Shown one piece after another: positions 11,193-21,255 of a DNA stretch of 64,000 nt (within the stretch, counting starts at the first letter, position 1; each line of letters begins with the position of its first letter). Both the position numbers and the translations under genes were made by a program. Origin of the DNA: Tilletia caries (lineage: Eukaryota > Basidiomycota > Exobasidiomycetes > Tilletiales > Tilletiaceae); assembly GCA_032718865.1 (NCBI GenBank), contig JALUTQ010000005.1, positions 682,001 through 746,000 on the forward strand, read 5' to 3'. A model generated the notes under the pieces. That model saw nothing but the letters and a program-made list of their open reading frames with translations, made no database searches and had not been told where the DNA came from.

Positions 11193-12545
11193 ATGGATCA
11201 AGTACCTCGTGCAACTCTAGTAGAAGAGGCTGCCGCTCTGGCGCTGATGCAGCGAAGGCGAGAACGAAACTCTCAATCCAGCGAATTCCGACGCCCTCCT
11301 GCTTCTATGTTCCTCTGGGCTCATATCAGTGAGCTATTGCAGCAGCGTTACTTAGTGGAGCGGGTCGCGGTACCAAAGAGCGCCGTATGGGCAACGGAAA
11401 TACTTCCGGAGCTGGACGACTCGCGCTTCCGGACCTGGACGAGAATGGATCGTTCCAGTTTTAATTTCGTTCTTGCCCAAATCGAAGATCACGAGATCTT
11501 CATAGGCGGAAAGGGGTCGTTTCAAGCCCCTGTTCCCAATCAGCTCGCAATAGCACTTCGTCGCCTGGGATCAAATGGAGTCGGCGATCCGATTCGCTTC
11601 GATGCTGGACTCTGGGGCGCCTCGGAAGGTCACATCTTCAATTGCACACGCCGCGTTGTAACTGCTCTGGCTTCCCTCGCGGCGACTTGGGTTAGATGGC
11701 CTGACTCTGCGGCACGTCAAAGTGAATCAAACGATGCGGACCGTCGATCAGGTTTGAAAGGCGTGGTCGGAAAGCTGGACGGGACCGACATTGTCCTCTA
11801 TGAACGACCTGGTATGTCCCTCCCTGTTCCTTCATAAGTCTTCTGGTCTGTAGAAGCCAGCTTAGACAGGCTGCTACACGCTCAAGCCTCAAATTGATCC
11901 CAGAATGAGTATAGCTGAATGCTGATCGTTGTGGTCTTTCACACAGGAGGGAGTCTGAACGGCGACGAGTTCTTCAATAGAAAGCGGCGGTATGCCATCA
12001 ACCTCACCGCCATTTGCGATCGAAGCATGTTGTTCACCTACATGCTTGTAGGTTGGCCGGGCTCGGTGCACGACAGTCGGGCATGGTCGGTTTCTGCGCC
12101 AAGACGGAACCCAGAGCGCTTCTTTGACGAAGATCAGTTCCTTCTAGCGGATTCTGCCTACAAGAATACGGATACTTTGGTCACCCCTTACAAGAAGCCT
12201 CTCTCTAACCTGCTCCCCAATCGGCGCTTCAACCATCTCCTTTCTTCCGTGCGGATCGACATCGAACATGCGTTCGGTCTGCTGAAGGGACGCTGGGCGT
12301 CGCTGAAGAGCTTAAGGTTGAGATTGGTTAGTGAGGAGCAGCTGGGTCTAGCATGTAGTTGAATTATTGCATGTGTTGTTCTACACAACATGTTGGTCTC
12401 GCGGCAGGATGGATGGGATGATGTGGACCAGCCACGGGAGGAAGAGGAGGACCAGGCAGTTGAAGGATCGGTTGAGGCGGAGAACGAGGCTAGGAGGAGA
12501 AAGGTACAGCGCCGAGCACTGAGACGGATGTATGACTGCACGTAG
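11193..12545 (+). pseudogene. Harbinger transposase (DDE_4/HARBI1-like), one in-frame stop
   Basis: Endonuclease that would cut and join the element ends. Exons are 11193-11811 and 11947 onward. An N-terminal helix-turn-helix region (NQLAIALRRLG ... GASEGHIFNCTRRVVTAL) precedes the RNase-H-like core. The catalytic triad is visible: Asp in GKLDGTDIVL, Asp in GWPGSVHDSRAW and Glu in IEHAFGLLKGRW. The reading frame stops with TGA at 12360-12362, but the same frame continues with IIACVVLHNML, the conserved WI-x-AC-VLHN block of the family. It runs to TAG at 12543-12545. The TGA stands where the family has Trp (TGG), so a single G-to-A change explains it. Without the stop the protein would be about 398 residues. 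A very short intron at this point is the less likely alternative. Confidence 0.85.
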
Positions 12546-12741
12546 TGTTGTCGGCTGTCGCAGTTACGCGTCTGTTCTGACTTCAGACGTTGTGTTGAGA
12601 TATTGAATCTGCTCAATGAATGAAGATTGATCATCAGCCTCTTGTCGTTCTCAAGCGCGTGCGTCCATATGGCCATTCACCGCACTCACCGGCGCATGAA
12701 CCTGACGGAGAGCGCGATGTCTCATGTCAGGCGCGTTAGCA

Positions 12742-15033
12742 TCAAAGAAGAGAAACGTTGCTTGCTCTGGGCTCCTCCACGTGCGAGGATGTCGCAGTCT
12801 GCGTTGCCATAGCTTGGCCATCATTATTGCCAGCTGCAGCAGGAACAACCGCGGGTTGAGCGGATCCGAGGGCGCTGGTTGCCGCGAGCTGAGAGGTCGA
12901 GACGAGCTGAGCGGTCTGTGGGTAGAGGTGATGTGCCAAAAAAAACTGTGGTGGAATGGGGAAATGTGGGGTCGCCATGAATTGAGGAGTGGCTGGGAAC
13001 TGTGGGGGATGTGTTGGATAGTGGCCTAGACCAGCATGCACAAACCCCTGTGCAGGTGCAGGTGCAGGTGCAGGGGCGGGTGCGGGGGCGGGGGCAGGGG
13101 CGTAGTGCTGAGCGAATTGCAGGGCTGAACCAAGCTGACCGCCTTCCGCAGAACCTTTATTTTCATTCACATCAGTTGCGGACGTGGCTCCTGGAACCAC
13201 CGGGGCAGAGAGACTGGTCGCAGGTTGGAGCAAACCGAACCAAGGAGGGTGAGATACACCCGGCATGGTTGTGTTTCCGATCGATGTTGAGCCCCACATC
13301 GAAGTGGGAGGAGGAGGTGGACCAACTTGCGACGAGGGATAAGCCGAGGGGAATGTCAAGGGGTATGCTGGAGGGTATCCCATGTACGGTGCTGGGAAAG
13401 GATGAGCATGGTGAGGCGGGTACGGGGCTGGCGCAGGGGCGAGAGCAGGGGCAGGCTGGCCGCTTTGCATAGCACGAATGAGCATCATCGTCCTCATTTC
13501 CCGCTCCTGACGCTCACTTTCCATCTGCAGTTGATGCTTCTTGTCGGCCAACTCCGCTTGCTGCTGGGCTCCCCTTTCCCTCCTCTTCTCCTCCCTCCTT
13601 TCCGTCTCCCTTCGTTCTTCCCGTTCCTCGTCGCGTCTCCGATCCTCGCGCCGCTGTCGTTCCCGCTCCCACTCCTTATCGTCTTTGCGCTCATCCCTTT
13701 CCTTCGCGTCAGCCTCCAGTCGTTGCGCCCGTTCCATCGCCTCTCGCACTTCGACTGCGCTGAGCTTGCGCTCCTCCAAGCCGCGATCTCGTTCGGCCTT
13801 CTCACGCTCCATCTCGAGGCGGGCGCGCTCAATGTTTTGACTGATGGCGAGGTTTCTTTCGTCCTGGGCACGTTCCTGCTGACGCTGACGATCCGTTGCT
13901 TCGGCTCTTTTTTCTTCAGATTTTTACCATCTCCTCCATCGCAGACCCGACCTGCGAGCCTCCCACCGCATTCTTCCGAGGTTTGAGCGTCCCTGGAATA
14001 GGCATGGGGATTTGAGCTGATGATCCGGTCGGTTTCTTTGCAGGCTGAAGCGTGGAGGCTGATTTCGGTGTTTCTTTGCCCTTCTCATTCCTCTCCTTCG
14101 TTGGCTTAGCACCGGCAGTAGGATTGACCGTGCTCGACGTTTCGACAGTGAACCTGCTTCCGGTAAACAAGCCTTCGATTCCCCCCACACCGCTCGCCTC
14201 CTTGTCCAGTAACGCGCTGGCAGAATCCGAACCTGGGACACTGCTCAACGAATCGTTGCCGCTGTCGCTGTCGCTGTCGGCAACTGGGATCGCCTCTGGT
14301 TTTTTTATCTGCGGCGGAGGAGCTTTGGAGGATGACTCCTTCTTCTTTCGCATTGTTTTTGGTTGCGGTTCGCCCCCTACCTCAACCAGTGTCGGAGGCT
14401 TCACGCTGGAACGAGTTCCCATGATGTCGTCGAATTCGTAAAACCACGGACAGATTCTATCGAGGTAGGCTGGAGAAGCCCGGGAGTCCGTTCAGCAATC
14501 TCGCGACGACGGCATGCGACGAAGGATGAAGTGCTAACTCAGTACTCACCCTTGATGGTTTCCTTCTTTTTTTCCTCGCGCTCCCTGTCTTCTCCCAGGT
14601 CCAGGTTACGGTATCATGACTATCACGATCCGCCCCAACCCCTTCACCCGTGGAGTTGTCGAGTAAGTCGACCTGCTTCTTGTAGATGGTGATCATCCTA
14701 TGTAATTTTGTTGACGAGCTGTTCTATGGCGAGATTGGCGACATGCAGTTCCTCGTCTTTCTTCATGTCCGCAAGAAGCCACTGGCACTCCGCCTTCTTG
14801 TTCCGGAGGTACGATCGGTACCCACCCCCAGCTTCTCCGTTTCGTCCTGGTTTGGCGAACCATGCGCAGATGGCGCTCTCTTGATCCCGCGTCCACTGCC
14901 AGGCTGCACCGCCGTCTACGCCCTCGCCGCCGGGACCGGAATTGTCTTCGTTCGAAGTGCTTGCTCCTCTTGGAGCTCTGGAATTGGCTGCAGATTTGGC
15001 GCGCCCCGACGAGCCCGTTCCGTTGCCCGCCAT
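12742..15033 (-). pseudogene. Harbinger accessory Myb/SANT-like DNA-binding protein, frame-broken
   Basis: Second gene of the transposon, expected to bind subterminal motifs and help bring transposase to the ends. From ATG 15033: a Ser/Gly/Ala linker, then the SANT-like domain (WQWTRDQESAICAWF, NKKAECQWLL, EQLVNKI ... YKKQVDLLDNSTGEGV, then ICPWFYEFDDIMG). A Ser/Lys linker, a long charged coiled coil (MEREKAERDRGLEERK onward) and a Pro/Ala-rich tail with AP repeats follow. Likely intron: donor near 14555, acceptor 14470, exon restart 14469. The frame is lost at about 14697 (TAG plus one extra base), between about 14580 and 14620, and at about 13918 (one extra base before EEKRAEATDRQ). Ordinary introns do not repair all three, so I call it a pseudogene. 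Confidence 0.75.
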
Positions 15034-16879
15034 ACCGAAACTGCGTGAGTCTTGGTGCTTGAGATATGTGCCGTTGCGTTGCTGAAACTTGTCGGTTGCT
15101 TCAACGGTCAAGGGACTAAGGTGCGCGCAGGCTACAGGCTGCTGCTTACCCTTCTGACGCAGGCGTTCAGGACAGGCCACGCGTCCAATCATGAATCAAC
15201 TGACCGAGCCCTTCCGCCACGGGCAATTCTTATTTCTCCCTTCTCTTTGCCTTCAGATACCATTGTCCGGATTGCGTGATAGGTGCAGCTTCATTTCCCC
15301 TGCGGCCCTGCTGTCCTTCTCGGCTTCTCGATGACCCCCTCTCTTTGGACGCACCACCACCATATTCTTTTTTTCCTCTCATTCTTCTTCCGTCCCCTCC
15401 GGTACCGCTCACCTAACCCCCATGGGAGATGCGAACCATCGTCTCCAGTCCTAAGGTGAAGTAGCATCATGATGCCCCAGTCACCCTCTTACTCCGTCGT
15501 AGACTCGTAGTTTGCTGATTCTATCACCAGTCATCACTTTCCGACTTCCAGTATTGTACCGTAGATCCTCTGCTTCTTTGCCTTGAGCCTTGAGTGCTGC
15601 TTTGCCTTGAGCCTTGAGCCTTGAGCCTTGAGGACGACAAGCGCGGCCCTGAGTCATCTCAGATGTGGTGACTGCTTATTGGTGAGTAGGCGACTGATCA
15701 CTGTCCAGTGTCCGGCGTGGACCGTAGCCCCTGGGCCATTATAACCTCTAACACTTGTTGACTCCATCCTTAATCTTCCCTCACTCTCACCCAGCCTTCT
15801 CAGATTATTCATCGTCCCGCGTTCACCAGTCGTCCGCTGACCGCTCTCGAGAGTTGCGGCTTTGACAATGTGAGACTTTCCCGCTGCCATCTATCTGATC
15901 GCGACCGAGCACCAATGCTGAATGCTGAAGTTCTTTCATACGCTGTTTTTATCTTCGTTGGCCAGCTTCCCTGCATCTCAGGTTACGATGTGTGAACTGT
16001 GGCCAGGGCCACTCGGTGACTGGTGAGTACATGTGTTTGCTGCTGCCTAAGACTAGATGCATGGCTATCAGCATTTATTCTGATCTATGTGCGTCTCCAT
16101 TATTACACATCCATGTTCTGCAGATCATCACACGAACAATTGAGCAAACATGCGCTCATCAATCATGATTTATGATCATCGCCCATCGGAGATAAACCCC
16201 CTAGACCCGAGGATATTTAAGGCAAGTGCCCGGTTATCCTCTCCCTCCCTAACCCTCTCTCCCGCGGCATCACACATCGGGCATAATCCTCCCTAACCCT
16301 CTACCAGTCATCTCACAGTTCACACGGCCACGCACTCACACCCTTAGCTCTTCCATTTTTCTCACATGTAGGTAACATCAGACTGAAACGGCAACCAGGT
16401 GTCCAGGTCGATCCTAACCGCAACCCTCTCTCCCATTTGCTGGGAGCTTGGGCCTAATCGCATTGGCGGGCTGTGGCCTGTGATCTGCATCTGTGAGTTG
16501 TAACCCTCCTGCTAAGTTCCTCACAATCAACCCATGGCCTTGGCCCTTGGGGGACGGGGACCCTGGCTCATTGGTATGGCCGTAAACCCCCAGGCCCCAG
16601 GCCCCAGCTCAAGCGTACCCTGACCTCCTGATCGCTGCTGTATTTTTGCTATTACTGGCCTGGCTATTACCGATTTGCTTCGCTGCAACGCAATTTGATA
16701 AGTGCTGAGATCAAGCTCGCTTGAGAACTGTCTGAGTGGGATCAAGCGGTTTTGGAAGTGGATGGGAGCGAAGAGAAGTGGATGGGAGTGAGTGAAGTCG
16801 TACAAAACGACCCTCTCAGACACGCTCGCTCACTCCCGCTGAAGTTTGAAATGAGTGGGATCGAGCGGGTTTGAGATGT
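15034..16879. other. Non-coding right arm of the Harbinger element
   Basis: No ORF of note. It includes a GCCTTGA minisatellite. The last 250 bp before the right terminal repeat are rich in GAGTGGGA/GAGCGGGA motifs (minus strand CACTCCC/CGCTCCC), probable binding sites for the element's proteins. Two TAACCCTC-like stretches at 16245-16300 are isolated and not telomeric arrays. Confidence 0.55.
15577..15631. repeat. GCCTTGA minisatellite inside the transposon
   Basis: Irregular tandem array of GCCTTGA units (about six), interrupted once by TGCTGCTTT. Confidence 0.85.
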
Positions 16880-16914
16880 GATGAGCGGCGTTGGGTGGCA
16901 CGCGTGAATTGCCC
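16880..16914 (-). repeat. Right terminal inverted repeat of the Harbinger element
   Basis: Reverse complement begins GGGCAATTCACGCGTGCC. It matches the left end over 35 nt with one mismatch, and TA follows immediately outside. Confidence 0.92.
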
Positions 16915-17057
16915 TAATGTAATCAGCGAGTCGATAATGGTACAGGTTACGTAACTAGGCAGGTAAGGGTGGCACGTAGAGTAGAGAGGTGACGGATGAC
17001 AGAGATCGCGATCGAAGAGAGGAGAAGGATTGCTGCGAGTAGAGGGACATCCCCCCC

Positions 17058-18741
17058 TCATAAGGTAACCGCCGAGACGACGGCAGGCATCGCTATGCCT
17101 GATTCACGGTGCGAACCGATGAGACCTCGGCTCGCCCAGACGGCCGTGGTCATCACGGCCGCAGCGAGGACTCCCATGGCGACGGCGCCCACCATCCACC
17201 TCGTCGCAGCATGCTTGTGATGGAGGAGCGTTGAGAAGGTGTGATGGGCGGACAGGGCGGAGGATGCGTGCAGAAGATGCCGAGACGACGTTCCCTCGCG
17301 CTCGTGCTCCAACGAGGAGGACTCATCCGACGACGAGGTGGAAGAAGAGGAGGAGGAGGAGAGAGTGCGATCGAGACCGGAAGACGCGAGCGAGGAGTCT
17401 GGGTTGAGCAGTTGTTCGTCGAAGTGTCGCGCCTTGGCGGTCTGGACGCTGTTGAGCAAGTGGATCGGCGCAGGGACGTCGTCCATCAGGGCATCAAACA
17501 GAGCCGCGCTGAGTTCGAAGGACACATTCGCTTCGTCACAGATGACTTCGGCGACAGCCGTCCTGATGGTGGTGATGGTCCGGACGTCGGCCCTTTCATG
17601 ATTCAGAGCGGACTCGCCGTCGAGTGCGTCGTCGAGGGCACGGCGAATCTGGTCTTTCACCCGGACCTCGACTGCGGATTTGGTCTTCTGACGCTCGCCA
17701 TCCGCAGCATGATCCCACTCCGGCTGCGCAAATGCGTAGGAAACGAAACCGGGTGATCCAGCAATGATCGAGGGGGTCGTTGTGGTACTGTTATCGTCGG
17801 AGGTGGAAGGAGAGGAAAGGGGCCAACGGGCGTAGGCTCGCTTGGCGATATGCTGCCCCCCGCTGAGGTCGCCCATGTAGCGAACATAGACGTGGGCGAG
17901 GATACGTGCCGGATGAAGAGCGAGTGCAGGATCGGAACCGGATTCGGAGGTCGGGAGCATTGCGCGCAGACGACGGACATAGGCGAGGGTGGCAACAACC
18001 TGGCTGGGAGTCAAGGCGCGGATGTAGGTACTTGCGACGGGAAGTGGCAAGAATGCCCCGACGGAATCGAGAAGCTCCTTACGAAGTGCCGAGGTGTTGT
18101 TAACAGCCTCATCATCATCGTCGTCGGCCCAGAGAGCCTGTTCGTCAGCCAGATCAGCGAGGGAGATGCCGGACTCGAGCGTCATTTCGGACTCATGCGC
18201 GTGGATGTCGTCGAGCAGAGGTTGGAGACGGGCCAGGATGGCAGCGAGCTCAGGGTCGGCGAGAAAGGGTGCCAAGGCTGAGTTGGACGAGTGGTCCGCT
18301 CGGAGTTCTGCGATGATGTGCTCCAGAGTGCTACCAGGATGGGGGATATGCAAACGTCAGTGTGAGGCGATAGTTTATTTGGAGGTGTGGGCATAAAGGC
18401 ACTCACCCATAGATGGCAGCAAGCATGATGAGCCATCGTACATAATCGCGTCTGAAAAGAGCAGGAGCAGCACTGCTTCCGCCTGCTGAGTCATCGCTGC
18501 CAGGTGCTGCGCCAACAAGGGCTCTCACGCCTGCGGATCGTTCGACGGCTTTGTGAGTGGCGGCTGTGCTTTCGCGCAGGAGAGCCGAGAGCGGGACGGG
18601 AATGTTGGGGACGGGAGCGCCGCTGGAGCTCGACTTGGCACCGCTGTTGTTGTTGCTGTTACTGGCATGCTGATGGTGATGTTTGGAGGGTGTGATGGTG
18701 ATGCCTGCTGCGGCTGCGAGGGCGTGGTAAGGGCAGACCAT
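17058..18741 (-). CDS. HMX1: Heme oxygenase with C-terminal membrane anchor
   Basis: Degrades haem to biliverdin, iron and CO; fungal Hmx1 sits on the ER membrane and helps recover iron. Exons are 18741-18407 and 18330-17058, giving 535 residues. The N-terminal 50 residues are Ser/His/Asn-rich. The proximal haem ligand is His63 in ESTAATHKAVE. The distal-helix signature YVRYMGDLSGGQ is at about 256-267. Between about 285 and 330 an acidic and Thr/Ser insertion lengthens the usual 220-residue core. A Ser-rich linker leads to a hydrophobic segment near residues 500-525 (RWMVGAVAMGVLAAAVM), the expected tail anchor. The gene begins 144 bp outside the Harbinger right end, with its 3' end toward the transposon. 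Confidence 0.93.
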
Positions 18742-19749
18742 GGTGTATGCTATCTGTGGAGATGTGGCTAGGGAAGGTGTAAGGGAGAGAGGCAGGGTAA
18801 GGCGAGGAAGGGATGGGAGTGAGGGAGGGAAGGGAAGGGAGGGGCAGGAATGGGATTAAGAGGGAGGGGGAGTTGGGGGTTATGACACTGGTTCCTGTTT
18901 GAGGTAGCGATGCCGAGATCTGGACAGATATGGGATGGAAGGTGATGGCGAGCTTCGCTGTTGCTGCAGCAGATCAACGAACGTGTTGGATGGGAAGGCA
19001 ATGCGATCAGATGGCCATCTACATACTTATGGAAGAGAGAGCTGATGGAAGCTGATCGTCACTCACACTGATTGTGCTCTTGCACCAAGCACGGACTGCG
19101 CGCGATCTCCTGTTTTCTCTAGAGTGTATGGCAGCAGCAGCTCTGGCGGAGAATTGCTGAAGTTGAAGATGCTGATGGTCGTCGTCGTACATCGTACAGC
19201 AGCGACATCTCAAAGTGCGGAATGTACGAAATATGAAGGAGACGAGGTCAGTGAGACCTCGATCGGGCTCTTGTTGCTCCACCTCTCTCAAACCAACACC
19301 ACCAGCACTATGTACGACATGTGGCAGTAGGGCATCGCAGACTCTGCGCGCGTAACGCTCAGCACATCACTTCCATCCATCCATTCGTTCGTATGTATGT
19401 ACTCCCATCTCCCATCTCGTGACTCGTGAGACAGGGGCAAGCTGACAGGGTGCTGACTGCTGAGCCAAAAAGTGGGAGTGACAAGATCGGGAAACTCTCA
19501 CCATGATTATGGATGCCGAAACTCATTCCGGCTTTTGGTCGAAGGCGCCGATCACCCGGCTGGTTCAGGAACGCACGCGGCGTAGAAGCCAGAAGCTCCG
19601 CCACGCGGCAGACGGAGATAAGCAAAACTCGCGACACCGTGTTGCAAACATGACGTCGCAGATGGAACGGCTCAGCGGCTGGGGGCCTTGCCTGGAAGGC
19701 TGGAATCTGGAGTAGTTTGGACTCGTCGACACACACGACACCGTCAGCA

Positions 19750-19817
19750 CTCAGTACTCAGCGACTCAGCACTCAGCACTCAGCAAGCAGCGGTCCAAGT
19801 GTCCAAGTGTCCAAAGT
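19750..19817. repeat. CACTCAG and GTCCAAGT short tandem clusters
   Basis: About six CTCAG-core units (ACTCAGC spacing) followed directly by three GTCCAAGT units, ending 10 bp before the TATA box of the DUF4336 gene. Position suggests a promoter element array, but this is inference. Confidence 0.6.
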
Positions 19818-19826
19818 GTCTGAGAG

Positions 19827-19835
19827 TATAAATAG
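19827..19835 (+). promoter_or_regulatory. TATA box of the DUF4336 gene
   Basis: TATAAATAG, 95 bp upstream of the ATG at 19930. The distance fits a leader of roughly 60 nt. Confidence 0.7.
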
Positions 19836-19929
19836 CAGTGCTTGACTGAGCTTCCATCTCCCAGTTCCCACTTCCCACTGCCTCTCCTCCAGCCTCCAGC
19901 CCGCCTTTAATAACCACGTTCCTCACAAC

Positions 19930-20953
19930 ATGTCCGCAGCAGACTCCACAACGCAGACCGAGATGCTCCCCAACCAGACCGTGTTCCGCGCCTACCCGCA
20001 AGGCGTATACACCTTCAGCAAGCCCTTCAACCGCTTCGGCATCGTCCCCATCGGCGGACGCACCACCATCCTCAAGATGCGCAACGACCCCAACAAGAAC
20101 GCCCTCTTCGTCATACCCTCCACCCCCGCCGACGACGCCACCAAGGCCAAGGTCGGCGAAATCGTAGCTGCCAACGGAAGCAGCGGCCCTGGGGTCCGCT
20201 TCCTCGCTGCCCCTGACTTCGTACACTCCATGTACCTCCAGGAATGGTCCAAGGCATACCCGGACGCCCTCATCGTCGGTGTCGACGGTCTCCAGGAGAA
20301 GAACCCCGAGGTCAAATCCTGGCACGGCATCTACGGCCGCGACCCGCCCTCGAAGACGCGCTCCTACGCCTTCGAACCCGAGATCAAAGCAGCGTACTTC
20401 CCCACCTTCGCGAACAAGGACGTCGTCTTCTTCCACGAACCCTCGCGTACGCTCCTCACTGCCGATCTCATCTTCAACTTCCCCTTGAAGGAGCAGTATG
20501 AGAACACGCCCCATAAGCGCCCGACGTCTTGGATCCCTTTCCTCAATTCGTTCTCGACCTCTATGAACCCTTACAAGTCCATCCACCAGTCCTTCCTCTG
20601 GGGATCCGGGGCTGGTAACCCCATTCCTCACAGCACAGCAGAGGAGGAGGTCGACGGCGGAAAACTCTCCAAGGAAGGCGGGTCTACCGAGGAGCGCAGA
20701 CAACACTTTGCCAAGATGGCCAGCCGAGTTGCTGGCTGGGACGTGGGTCGAATCATCATGTGTCACGGAGAGGTCATTCAAGACGCGACGGAAGGCGATG
20801 GGACTGCCAAGAAGGCATGGATCTCCGCCTTTGGAAAGGTGAGCTTTTGCTTTGCGCCTATCTTCCGGCTCCATTCATTCTGACGCCGTATCTCTCAACA
20901 TTCTCTCTCTCTCTCCGCAGTACCTCAACCCAGACGGCTCAGTCAAGATCTGA
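19930..20953 (+). CDS. DUF4336 (metallo-beta-lactamase-like) protein
   Basis: 313 residues, exons 19930-20838 and 20921-20953; the last exon codes only YLNPDGSVKI. The family relates to the metallo-beta-lactamase fold but usually lacks the full metal-binding motif, and its biochemical role is unknown. Recognised by the opening (TVFRAYPQGVYTFSKPFNRFG, IGGRTTILKM), AAPDFVHSMYLQEWSKAYPDA in the position of the family's Hxx-type segment, and DVVFFHEPSRTLLTADLIFNF. The protein looks complete. A 364-codon open frame on the opposite strand is a codon-bias shadow. Confidence 0.85.
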
Positions 20954-21255
20954 GCATCACCCCCTGCTGTTCCTGTTGTAGAAGTTTCTTTGCTGTTCCC
21001 CCCATCGCAATCGTCCCTCAGAGTCGATCCACCGATGTATACCAACTCTTTCCAGTTTTCCTCGCTGCAGTAATACGAATTCCGAATGTACAATTGATGT
21101 GCGTGTAGCGCGGCCCGTCTAAGCAAGGGCTGAATGGCGAAACATATAATATGATGCTATGTGCGTACGGTGCGTGGGGTGGGTGTAGGGAGAAGACGAA
21201 GTGAGAATGAATGTGCGCCCGCCTGCTCGCATCCGACAGTCAGTTGTCGGCCAGT
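20954..21255. other. Convergent 3' spacer
   Basis: Short spacer between the DUF4336 gene and the membrane-protein gene, which end toward each other. Nothing else is seen. Confidence 0.4.

Larger units (their letters stand above)
10866..16914. mobile_element. PIF/Harbinger-type DNA transposon, 6.05 kb, structurally complete but decayed
   Basis: Bounded by 35-bp terminal inverted repeats (10866-10900 and 16880-16914) that differ at one position by eye and start GGGCAATTCACGCG. Directly outside, the flanks read GGAATA on the left and TAATGT on the right. The target duplication is therefore TA if the repeat starts with GGG, or AAT if it starts with AGGG. Inside are the two genes expected of this superfamily: a DDE_4/HARBI1-like transposase (plus) and a Myb/SANT-like DNA-binding protein (minus), arranged tail to tail. 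Subterminal zones hold many short CTCCC-type motifs. Both genes carry disabling changes, so this copy is probably not autonomous now. Confidence 0.9.
18742..19929. other. Divergent promoter interval between HMX1 and the DUF4336 gene
   Basis: No supportable gene. It contains purine-rich sequence at 18770-18900 (HMX1 leader), two repeat clusters close to the DUF4336 gene, and a TATA box listed separately. Confidence 0.45.

Noticed and set aside
16240..16310. TAACCCTC stretches as a telomeric repeat
   Set aside because: Only two or three scattered, non-tandem copies with variable spacing, inside the Harbinger arm.
19780..20874. 364-codon open frame on the minus strand
   Set aside because: It lies antisense to the DUF4336 gene and has the repetitive Val/Gly/Glu composition of a codon-bias shadow. 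The plus-strand protein is a known family.
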